Source of the DNA: Phycisphaerae bacterium SM23_30
Lineage (GTDB): Bacteria > Planctomycetota > Phycisphaerae > Sedimentisphaerales > SM23-30
DNA: 35,488 nucleotides
Assembly: GCA_001303695.1 (NCBI GenBank)
Contig: LJUC01000005.1
Span: 1 to 35,488 of the forward strand
Reading direction: 5' to 3'
Below are positions 8,529 through 16,872 of this stretch, piece by piece; positions within the stretch are counted from its first letter, which is position 1, and each line of letters begins with the position of its first letter. Below the pieces are notes generated by a model. The model was not told the DNA's origin. It did not search any database and saw nothing but the letters and a program-made list of their open reading frames with translations. The position numbers and the translations under genes were made by a program.

Positions 8529-9530
8529 TCAGCCGTTTACCTCTTTTATTAGTCGGCGGCAATTTTGGCCCATGATCTTTTCGATGTCGGAGGTTTTGTA
8601 TTTTCTTTTTTCGAGGCCCCGGCGGATGGTTTCCATGCGGCGCGGGTGGTTGAGTTCGGAGATGAAGAAGGGCCAGGGGATTTTTTGTTTTTTATCGGGA
8701 TAGTAATTAGCCAGTTCCTCTTCCAGTTTCTTTCTTTCTTCATCAGTGTCGGGGATGGTGCGATGTTCGCGGTCGCTGCCGACGGCGACGTGGTCAACGC
8801 CGGCGACTTTGACGGCGTGATCGATGTGGTTTAAGTAATCATCAAGGTTGTTGCGGTCTTTGGGGCCCAGGAAGGGATTGATCTGGTAGATGCCGATGAG
8901 GCCGCCCTGGTCGGCCAGGGCCTTTAAGTTTTTATCGTCGGTGTTTCTCGGATGGTCGAAGACGGTTTTGCAGCCGGAATGGGAAATAATAACCGGCTTC
9001 TGGGAAAATTTAAGGGCGTCGGCCATCGTGGCCATACAGGCATGAGATAGATCAATGAGCATACCCAGTTGGTTCATTTTATAAACTACATTGATGCCGA
9101 ATTCGGAAAGGCCGCTGTTGGTGCGTTCCATGCAGCCGTCGCCGACGAGATTTCTGGTGTTGTAGGTAAGCTGGATGCTGCGGACGCCGAGGTTGTTAAA
9201 AAAGTTCAGCTTGTCGAGGTCATCGGCGATGGGGGTGGTGTTCTGAAACAGGTACATTATCGCCAGGCGGCCTTCTTTTTGGGCCCTGTCGAGGTCGGCG
9301 GCGCAGGTGGCTTTGAGAAAATAATCGCGGTGGGCGTCGATATGCCGTTCGTAGGCGGCCAGTTCGTTTATCACATTATCGAAGGCCTCCGGGCCATGCA
9401 GGGTGGGATCGCCCAAGGTTATCCGTACGCAGCAAGTGCCGCTATGGAGGATTTCGGCGATCAGGTTCATGGGATAATCCAGTCTGATTTCGCCCATGGT
9501 ATCGATAAGCGGTTTAAGCTTTTGTTCCAT
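8529..9530 (-). CDS. Peptidase M19-like protein, tandem paralogue without a signal peptide
   Basis: Collinear with the 7412-8509 product (GLSEFGINVVYKMNQLGMLIDLSHAC, SHSGCKTVFDHPRNTDDKNLKALADQGGLIGIYQINPFLGPKDRN); starts MEQKLKPLIDTMGEIRLDYP. Confidence 0.87.
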   Translation of the reverse strand: MEQKLKPLIDTMGEIRLDYPMNLIAEILHSGTCCVRITLGDPTLHGPEAFDNVINELAAYERHIDAHRDYFLKATCAADLDRAQKEGRLAIMYLFQNTTPIADDLDKLNFFNNLGVRSIQLTYNTRNLVGDGCMERTNSGLSEFGINVVYKMNQLGMLIDLSHACMATMADALKFSQKPVIISHSGCKTVFDHPRNTDDKNLKALADQGGLIGIYQINPFLGPKDRNNLDDYLNHIDHAVKVAGVDHVAVGSDREHRTIPDTDEERKKLEEELANYYPDKKQKIPWPFFISELNHPRRMETIRRGLEKRKYKTSDIEKIMGQNCRRLIKEVNG

Positions 9531-9978
9531 ATAGCTTCGCCCTTTCCTAACTTTAAGGCTTTAATATTGATGAAGGCGCCGAGGTTTATCGCCTTATCAC
9601 TGCGTGCCTTGCCGATTCTCTTTTCCGCGAAACGCTTATTGGTGAAGCAGGGCGTCGGCTGGGCGGCACCGATGACGTCCGGTTCGGCAAAACGGGATTT
9701 TATTTTACCGGAGATTATCCGGATGTACTTTTATTATCCGTGTTTTTTCTACGGTTTAACATGCTACCTAATCCACCCGGGATATGCAAACCATTTAGCC
9801 ACAATTTCCATTTTGCAGAAGGGGAAAGAACCACTATAATTGTAAATATTGCCTATACCAGTTGTTATGAACGGCATTGAGGAGCGGGGGCATTATTTGG
9901 TTGAAAGAGGCAGGTTTGATCGCATTATATATTAACGGGACTTTTGTAAGACCTTAGTGATTAAGGAAGGCGGTTCAT

Positions 9979-11472
9979 ATGATTATGCGAAGAAGAAACG
10001 ACGGAACCACGCGGCGTGAGTTTCTGGAATTGATAGGGGCGACGGCGGGCGCCCTTGCCCTTACGGGCTGTTCCGGGGAGATGATGTTTGGAGGGGGCGA
10101 TAAGCGTCCGCCCAACGTTGTCATCATATTTACCGACGATCAGGGATACGCCGATGTCGGTTGTTACGGGGCTAAGGGTTATACCACGCCTCACCTCGAT
10201 CGTATGGCCCGGGAGGGGATGCGGTTCACCAGCTTTTATGTTTCTCAGGCGGTTTGCAGTGCTTCGCGGGTTTCGCTTTTGACCGGATGCTACGCCAATC
10301 GCGTGAGTATTCTGGGTGCTTTAGGACCAGGGGCCCAGCACGGTCTGCATCCGGAGGAAGAAACCATTGCCGAGGTTCTCAAGAAAAAAGGTTACGCCGC
10401 CGGCATCTTCGGCAAATGGCATCTGGGACATCACCGCGAATTTCTACCTTTACAACATGGTTTTGATGAATACCTGGGTGTTCCCTATTCCAACGACATG
10501 TGGCCGATTGGTTATGACGGCAAACCCGCCCCAGAAGGCGCCAAAGCCGGTTATCCCTTTTTGCCGCTGATCGACGGCAATGAAAAAGTTACGGAAATCC
10601 GCACTCTGCAAGATCAGGATACTCTGACCACCCGCTACACCGAACGGGCGGTCAAATTTATCGAAAAAAATAAAGATAGGCCTTTTTTTCTCTACGTTCC
10701 CCATAGCATGGTCCATGTGCCGCTGGGGGTATCGGACAAATTCCGCGGCAAAAGCGAACAGGGGATGTACGGGGACGTAATGATGGAAATCGACTGGTCG
10801 GTGGGGCAGATTCTCCGATCCCTGGAGAGATACAAGCTGGCGGAAAACACGCTGGTGATATTCACCAGCGACAATGGTCCCTGGTTAAACTTCGGCAATC
10901 ACGCCGGTTCGGCCTTTCCCTTGCGGGAAGGCAAAGGCACCATGTGGGAGGGCGGCGTGCGGGTGCCCTGCCTGATGCGCTGGCCGGGGCATATTCCCTC
11001 GGGAAGGGTCTGCGATGAGATGGCCGCCACCATTGATCTGCTGCCGACGCTGGCGGCAATTGCCGGGGCGCCGCTGCCGAAAAACAAGATCGACGGCGTT
11101 AGTCTTCTGCCTCTGCTGGAGGGCCGAGAGGGCGCCAACCCGCGCGATCATTATTTCTATTATTACGGCCGAGAGCTTAGATGCGTGCGTCAGGGAAAAT
11201 GGAAGCTGCACTTTCCCCACAGCCATCGGTCATATGCGGGGGTAGCGCCGGGAAGGGACGGTCTGCCGGGGCCTTATGCCCAAGGCCAAACGGGCCTGGA
11301 GCTTTACGATCTAGAAGATGATATTTCCGAGACGAAGAACGTGGCAGATAAATATCCCCTCGTCGTCGAACAACTTAAAATACTGGCAGAAGCGGCACGG
11401 GATGATCTGGGCGATACGCTCACCAAGCGTAACGGTAAAAATGTTCGTCCTCCCGGACGTCGGGTTGGTTGA
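9979..11472 (+). CDS. Sulfatase (arylsulfatase A family), Tat/lipoprotein-like N-terminus
   Basis: [21 protein letters not shown]; sulfatase signature [13 protein letters not shown] (C-x-A-x-R); [41 protein letters not shown] leader. Confidence 0.95.
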   Translation: MIMRRRNDGTTRREFLELIGATAGALALTGCSGEMMFGGGDKRPPNVVIIFTDDQGYADVGCYGAKGYTTPHLDRMAREGMRFTSFYVSQAVCSASRVSLLTGCYANRVSILGALGPGAQHGLHPEEETIAEVLKKKGYAAGIFGKWHLGHHREFLPLQHGFDEYLGVPYSNDMWPIGYDGKPAPEGAKAGYPFLPLIDGNEKVTEIRTLQDQDTLTTRYTERAVKFIEKNKDRPFFLYVPHSMVHVPLGVSDKFRGKSEQGMYGDVMMEIDWSVGQILRSLERYKLAENTLVIFTSDNGPWLNFGNHAGSAFPLREGKGTMWEGGVRVPCLMRWPGHIPSGRVCDEMAATIDLLPTLAAIAGAPLPKNKIDGVSLLPLLEGREGANPRDHYFYYYGRELRCVRQGKWKLHFPHSHRSYAGVAPGRDGLPGPYAQGQTGLELYDLEDDISETKNVADKYPLVVEQLKILAEAARDDLGDTLTKRNGKNVRPPGRRVG

Positions 11473-11508
11473 GTACGTCATAGCGCCCAGGGCAAGAGGT
11501 TGGGGCGG

Positions 11509-12936
11509 TTAAGGCGGGTTTTTTTTGATCATATTGAGCATGGCGCTGTAATTTTTAGCCTGGAAAATGGTCCAGGGATAAGAGGGAAGATCTATTAGGT
11601 AAGGCTTCTGCCATTCGTACTGCGGATGAGCTTTAAGAAAAGGTTCAGCCAGGAAGGGGATGTCGCAGGAATGGCCGAACTTGGCGAAAAACTTCATCTG
11701 GGAGGCCCATTCGGAATCGGTTACTTTTGCGTCAATGGCGCCGCCGGGATAAAAGGGGGGCCAATCCCATTCCGGCAGGCCGTCGGGGTCATATTCGACG
11801 TGGCCGCATAAGGTACGGCTACCAGGATTGTATGCTTGTTGGAAACTGTCATGATGATCGGCCAGCAGGCGCCGGGCGATATTTCGATCAATTTTGCCGT
11901 AATGTTCTCGCATCAACTGCTGCCAGCGGGCCCAGCGGGCATGGGGAGAAGACGACATCTTGGTATAGTCCATACCCCCGGCTTCCTCACGGCGCACGGT
12001 CGGATCCTGAGCGACGTTGGAACCGGTGAAGTAGCCGTCGAAGGTTCTCTCCAGTTGGGGATTTTTCAGGGCCAGCTCCAGACGGGCGATTTCATTGGTT
12101 TTAATATCGCCAATCAGCCAGTCGTTAGCGTAACCGCCGTTGTTGCCTTTGAGCATGATCTCGGCAAAGGAGTCGATGGAATAGGCGTATTGCAGGGCTT
12201 TTCGAATCCTTTGAAACTCCGGGATACCCTCAGGGTCGAATCCTTCAAATCCGCTTATGGTGGTTTCGACGACGACCAGGCCGGCGCTGTTGATCCAAAA
12301 ATCGGTGCCCCCGAAAATCCAGCCGGGGAAGGCCTGGGTAATAAACCGATTTCCCTTATCGGGATTAACATCGAGGATGACGTTCCATTTGCGGCAGAAC
12401 ATGTAATCATACCACAAGTTGTGGGCCGCCACGATGCGGCCGTCGGGAGTGGCGTTGCCGGCGGCGATAAAAGCGCTGCAGGAGCCGTGGGCTTTGGTGT
12501 GAGGCAGATAATACCAGGCCAGTTCGATCCAGCCGTTATAAGCGGTGATGTCGATATGATCGTATTTGATTACGCCGGCCCTGGTCAATCCTGAGACGAT
12601 GCCTTTAATTTCCTCCTGATATTCTCGCTCCAGGACGGGCCAAAACATTTTCTCGGCGGCGTTACGATAAAAATCCCATTTCTTTTCAGTGGTTTTTTCT
12701 AAATAGTAGGAGATGATTTCTATCGTCTCGTCGATATGCTCGGCCAACAAGTACCCGTTTTGAAATCCCCTCTCGAACGGTTTCCCTTCCGCATAAAAAT
12801 ATATCCACCCGTTTTTTGGATACGTATCAGCCTTTTCCAGCCATGATTTTTCTTCGGGAATGAGTTTTTCCTGGGAGAGGGCCATGGTATTTGATAATAG
12901 TAAGATCATACATATTTTAATGATTTTCTTACGCAT
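11509..12936 (-). CDS. Secreted phospholipase B-like / C45-type Ntn-hydrolase
   Basis: Signal peptide MRKKIIKICMILLLSNTMALS; candidate nucleophile region HGSCSAFIAAGNATPDGRIVAAHNLWYD; PGWIFGGTDFWINSAGLVVVETTISGF; NNGGYANDWLIGDIKTNEIARLEL. Confidence 0.75.
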   Translation of the reverse strand: MRKKIIKICMILLLSNTMALSQEKLIPEEKSWLEKADTYPKNGWIYFYAEGKPFERGFQNGYLLAEHIDETIEIISYYLEKTTEKKWDFYRNAAEKMFWPVLEREYQEEIKGIVSGLTRAGVIKYDHIDITAYNGWIELAWYYLPHTKAHGSCSAFIAAGNATPDGRIVAAHNLWYDYMFCRKWNVILDVNPDKGNRFITQAFPGWIFGGTDFWINSAGLVVVETTISGFEGFDPEGIPEFQRIRKALQYAYSIDSFAEIMLKGNNGGYANDWLIGDIKTNEIARLELALKNPQLERTFDGYFTGSNVAQDPTVRREEAGGMDYTKMSSSPHARWARWQQLMREHYGKIDRNIARRLLADHHDSFQQAYNPGSRTLCGHVEYDPDGLPEWDWPPFYPGGAIDAKVTDSEWASQMKFFAKFGHSCDIPFLAEPFLKAHPQYEWQKPYLIDLPSYPWTIFQAKNYSAMLNMIKKNPP

Positions 12937-13166
12937 GTTTTTTCCTTTCTAACCGGACTTTGTAAAACTTTAGTTTGTAATTTGAAAACGGTAAAGCCGG
13001 AGGGCGAGGCTTTATCCGGCGCGATAACCTTTCAGCGATTAATTTGATAATGTTAAGGGTTTTGTTTTATGCAAACAAGTACATATTTATCCATTCTTGC
13101 TCAGGGGCGCCGGTTAATTTATAATAGCGGGACCAAACACCTATTTAATGTGAAGGAGTGAAATAG

Positions 13167-14195
13167 ATGATTGATTTGCGCAGCGACACGGTAACCAGGC
13201 CTACCGAGCCGATGCGACAGGCGATGGCCCGGGCGGAGGTAGGCGATGACGTGCACGGCGAAGATCCTACCGTCAAGGAACTGGAACAGCGTACGGCGGG
13301 GATACTCGGCAAAGAAGCGGCGGTTTATATGCCTTCCGGCACCATGACCAATCAAGTGGCCCTGCGAATCCACACCCAGGCAGGCGATGAAGTATTGCTG
13401 GAGGGCCTGGCCCACATGTATGTTTACGAGGCCGGGGCGCCGGCGGCGTTGTCGGGGGTGATGTGCAAACTGTTGCCGGGCGTCCGGGGCATCTTCACCG
13501 CCGAAGATGTTAAGGCGGCCCTGCGCCCGGTGAATGTGCATTTTGCCCCGACGCGGCTGGTGTGCATAGAAAACACTCACAATCGCGGGGGCGGCAGTAT
13601 CTGGCCGATCGAAAAAATTGCCGAAGTGGCGGCGGCGGCGCGGCCGGCGGGGCTAAAAATGCATCTGGACGGGGCGCGTTTATGGAACGCTTCGGCCGCC
13701 ACGGGTATTCCGGAGAAAGAATATGCTAAGTATTTTGATTCCGTCAGCGTCTGTTTTTCCAAAGGGCTGGGGGCGCCGATAGGTTCGGCATTGGCCGGTA
13801 CGAAGGAGTTTATCGCGCGGGCACGCCGCTTTCGCAAACAGTTCGGGGGCGGCATGCGGCAGGCGGGCATCATCGCCGCCGGCGCCCTTTATGCCCTGGA
13901 TAATCATCGCCAACGATTGGTTGAAGACCACACCAATGCTAAAAAGCTTGCCGAAGCCATTGCCGGCATTGATGGTTTGGAAATTGATCCACAAAACGTG
14001 GAAACCAATATCGTTATCTTTAAAGTATTAACCATGTCGGCGTTGGAGTTGGCCGACCAACTGCGTCAAGAGGGAGTCCTGGTTTCGCCCCGAGACGCCC
14101 AAAACGTCCGGGCCGTAACTCATCTGGATGTAACCTCCGATCAGATTGACCAGGCGATTAACATTTTTAACAAAATACTGAGCCGCCCTGAATAA
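13167..14195 (+). CDS. ltaE: Low-specificity L-threonine aldolase
   Basis: [70 protein letters not shown] (PLP lysine); Shine-Dalgarno-like aaggag upstream. Confidence 0.93.
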   Translation: MIDLRSDTVTRPTEPMRQAMARAEVGDDVHGEDPTVKELEQRTAGILGKEAAVYMPSGTMTNQVALRIHTQAGDEVLLEGLAHMYVYEAGAPAALSGVMCKLLPGVRGIFTAEDVKAALRPVNVHFAPTRLVCIENTHNRGGGSIWPIEKIAEVAAAARPAGLKMHLDGARLWNASAATGIPEKEYAKYFDSVSVCFSKGLGAPIGSALAGTKEFIARARRFRKQFGGGMRQAGIIAAGALYALDNHRQRLVEDHTNAKKLAEAIAGIDGLEIDPQNVETNIVIFKVLTMSALELADQLRQEGVLVSPRDAQNVRAVTHLDVTSDQIDQAINIFNKILSRPE

Positions 14196-14208
14196 GGTTA
14201 ACTCTTCA

Positions 14209-14343
14209 GGCAAAGCCCCGCCCCACAAAAAAGCCCCCCCGACTTTACGTCGGGGGCTAGGGGGTGAAGTAGATAGAAGATGCTTGAATTGGGCGGTGAA
14301 AAGTGTATAATTAAGTTTTCGGCGGGGCGAACCCCGCCCCACC
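14209..14343. repeat. Cluster of GC-rich REP-like palindromes
   Basis: GGCAAAGCCCCGCCCCAC (14209-14226); CCCCCGAC-TTTAC-GTCGGGGG (14236-14256); GGCGGGGCGAACCCCGCCCCACC (14321-14343). Confidence 0.7.
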
Positions 14344-14415
14344 AAGAATGAGATCAATCGAAATTGAGGTTTTATCATTGCCGCAACCCAAAATAAGAAA
14401 GGAGAGGCGTAAACC

Positions 14416-16509
14416 ATGAACACCTGTCTAAAGAAAATCGGATGGCTTTTAATCCCGGGATTAGCATTGCTTTTCATGGCCGATCCGGCCTGGAGTCAAC
14501 GGGGACTGCGGGGAGCACGAGGAGGGCAGGAATCGCGCCAGGAACGGTTGTACGTCAGCAACGAACCCAACGACCATCCCCGAACTAATTACGAGAGGGC
14601 CATGCAGCAAAAGGCCGAGACCGACAGGCAATTTGAAGAGGCCTGCGCCGGTATTATTGATTATAAAAAGATCGAATATCGCAGCCGCATCGGCGATCTG
14701 GATATCCCGGCCTATGTGTTTCAACCGCTGGAGAAGCGCGGCCCCAAGGGCCATGCCGCTATGGTCTGGGTGCATGGCGGGGTGCACAGCAACATGGGCT
14801 TTAGTTATTTTCGTTTTATCGCCGAAGCGGTGGAGCGCGGCTATGTGATTATTTGTCCGGAATATCGCGGCAGCACCGGCTACGGGGAGGAATTTCACCG
14901 GGAGATTGATTACGGCGGTTATGAAGTCGATGACTGCATCACGGCGTACGATTACCTTAAAGAGAATCTGCCCCACATCGATCCGGAACGGATCGGCATA
15001 ATGGGCTGGAGTCATGGGGGCTTTATCACCTGCCACGCCCTGTTCCGTGAAAATCAGACCGAGTTCAAATGCGGGGCAGCGATAGTACCGGTTACTAATT
15101 TGATCTTTCGTTTATCTTATAAGGGGCCCAGCTATCAGCGTTCTTTTTCCACCCAGAAACGTCTTCAGGGTTTACCTTTTGAAAATAGAGAAGAATATGT
15201 CAAGCGTTCGCCGGTCTATCATGTTGATAATCTGCAGGTGCCGATTTTATGCCATGTCGCCACCAACGACCAGGATGTAAATTTTGTCGAATGCGAGGCC
15301 ATGATCAACGCCCTGCGGGCCAAAAAGCCGTATCTGTCGGAAACCAAGGTCTATGTCGATCCACCTTTTGGGCACAGTTTCAGCCGCCGGGGCGATTCGC
15401 GTGAACTTAAGGACTCCTGGGAACGCACCTGGACGTTTTTCGAGTGGAATCTCCAGCCGAATTTGGATAAATCGGCCCCCGCCGTCGAAGAGCCCAGAGA
15501 AGAAATTAGCCCTCTCGAACGAATCCATCAAAGGACGGTATTCGCCGATATGCACGCCCATCCGGACCAGTTTCATCGGGCCAATGTCGAACGTATCAGC
15601 CGCGAAGAACTCGACCGGTATCGCCGGGGGCTGATCGACGTGGTGGTGTGCAATGTCAGCTCCGATGCGGCTTACCAGGGCGGTTACACCAAGCGCGACG
15701 GCACCCGAATCAGGCGTTTGGGGGCCGGGGAAGATTATACCCTCCAGCCGGGAGAGGCGTTTGATTTTACGGTGGACCGCCTGGAAAGGGTATTCAAGAC
15801 CATCGAAGAAGATGAGGACGTGGTCTTAGCCTCTGATCCCCGCACGGTGATGCGCGCCAAAAGGCGGGGCCAAATTGCCCTGATCCCGGCCCTGGAAGGC
15901 GCCGACGGATTGGAAGGAAAAATAAGCAACCTTCACCAACTGCACCGTCAGGGATTGCGGCTGCTGCAATTTGTGCATTTTCGAGCAAACGAACTGGGGT
16001 ATATTCAGACCCGACCCTATCAGGCGGGCGGCCTGACCGACTTTGGCCAAGAGGTCGTTAGAGAATGCAACCGGCTGGGGATTATCATCGACCTGGCCCA
16101 TGCGCACAAAGAAACAACATTAGACGCGGTGAGAGTATCCGAAGATCCGATCATTTTCAGTCACACCGGCGTGAAAAAGCTTTATGAGGGGGATCGCTAT
16201 CTCTCCGACGACGAGATAAAAGCCATCGCCTCTAAAGGGGGCATCATCGGCATCTGGCCTTCTTCTTCCTTTAAAAATATGAAAGAGATGGTCCGCCACA
16301 TTGATTATGTAAAAGATCTGGTCGGCATCGATCACGTGGGCATCGGCAGTGATCTGAGAGGCATGAGCTATGTCCCGGAATTCGGCGAGGAAGCCCGTTT
16401 CCGGGCCATTGCCGAAGCCCTTTTGGATAGCGGATATTCCGCCGACGATGTCGGCAAAATAATGGGCGGCAATTTCTTTAGGCTCTGGCAGCAAATAAGC
16501 AGGAATTGA
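14416..16509 (+). CDS. Secreted fusion protein: S9-type alpha/beta-hydrolase (prolyl oligopeptidase-like) plus C-terminal M19 dipeptidase domain
   Basis: Signal peptide; GWSHGGF nucleophile elbow, TNDQDV and PFGHSF for the triad Asp and His; C-terminal M19 motifs FADMHAHPD, PALEGADGLEG, GLTDFGQEVVRECNRLGIIIDLAHAH, FSHTGVK, GIDHVGIGSDLRG, VGKIMGGNFFRLW. Confidence 0.92.
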   Translation: MNTCLKKIGWLLIPGLALLFMADPAWSQRGLRGARGGQESRQERLYVSNEPNDHPRTNYERAMQQKAETDRQFEEACAGIIDYKKIEYRSRIGDLDIPAYVFQPLEKRGPKGHAAMVWVHGGVHSNMGFSYFRFIAEAVERGYVIICPEYRGSTGYGEEFHREIDYGGYEVDDCITAYDYLKENLPHIDPERIGIMGWSHGGFITCHALFRENQTEFKCGAAIVPVTNLIFRLSYKGPSYQRSFSTQKRLQGLPFENREEYVKRSPVYHVDNLQVPILCHVATNDQDVNFVECEAMINALRAKKPYLSETKVYVDPPFGHSFSRRGDSRELKDSWERTWTFFEWNLQPNLDKSAPAVEEPREEISPLERIHQRTVFADMHAHPDQFHRANVERISREELDRYRRGLIDVVVCNVSSDAAYQGGYTKRDGTRIRRLGAGEDYTLQPGEAFDFTVDRLERVFKTIEEDEDVVLASDPRTVMRAKRRGQIALIPALEGADGLEGKISNLHQLHRQGLRLLQFVHFRANELGYIQTRPYQAGGLTDFGQEVVRECNRLGIIIDLAHAHKETTLDAVRVSEDPIIFSHTGVKKLYEGDRYLSDDEIKAIASKGGIIGIWPSSSFKNMKEMVRHIDYVKDLVGIDHVGIGSDLRGMSYVPEFGEEARFRAIAEALLDSGYSADDVGKIMGGNFFRLWQQISRN

Positions 16510-16528
16510 AACGTCAAATGGTTCCTGT

Positions 16529-16598
16529 TGTTATAAACATTTTTTAGCCGTAGAGACGCAAAATTTCGCGTCTCTACGCACGGCTGCTGTTTATAACA
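16529..16598. repeat. Nested inverted repeat (dispersed-repeat-like)
   Basis: Outer arms TGTTATAAACA (16529-16539) and TGTTTATAACA (16588-16598); inner arms GTAGAGACGC (16550-16559) and GCGTCTCTAC (16568-16577); additional AGCC/GGCT pairing. Confidence 0.75.
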
Positions 16599-16623
16599 TT
16601 CAAAAATTAAAATTCCATTAGAA

Positions 16624-16661
16624 AGCCCTGCCCGGCGCCAAATAGCCCGGCAGGGCTTTTT
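16624..16661 (+). terminator. Rho-independent terminator
   Basis: AGCCCTGCC ... GGCAGGGCT stem followed by TTTTT, about 115 bp downstream of the S9-M19 stop codon. Confidence 0.8.
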
Positions 16662-16708
16662 GGCCATAAAGGCAACCTTTACTGCAATTTACGTCACATT
16701 TTATTTTC

Positions 16709-16736
16709 TTGACAAATTGACAGCTTAATATATAAT
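16709..16736 (+). promoter_or_regulatory. Sigma70-type promoter for the beta-helix protein gene
   Basis: TTGACA (16709-16714), 16-nt spacer, TATAAT (16731-16736). Confidence 0.7.
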
Positions 16737-16872
16737 CTAATAATTAGTAGTACAGTCAAGCTTGAGATCTTGTTCGCGTCTGGCAATAAAGTGAGGAGAA
16801 CTCTTTTCCTAAAATTCTCTTATCTCAATTATCACGCGGCTAATTTACCACATATTATTGAAAGGGTAGAAA

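Noticed and set aside
9069-9839. 256-aa plus-strand ORF
   Set aside because: Mostly antisense to the well-supported M19-like gene at 8529-9530, with low-complexity Gly/Val/Ala composition typical of a shadow frame.
11836-12594. 252-aa plus-strand ORF
   Set aside because: Fully antisense to the PLB/C45-like gene; no recognisable domain.
14236-14256. Palindrome as the terminator of the threonine aldolase gene
   Set aside because: No T-tract follows on the plus strand; the T-run is only on the minus strand, so it is listed as a repeat instead.
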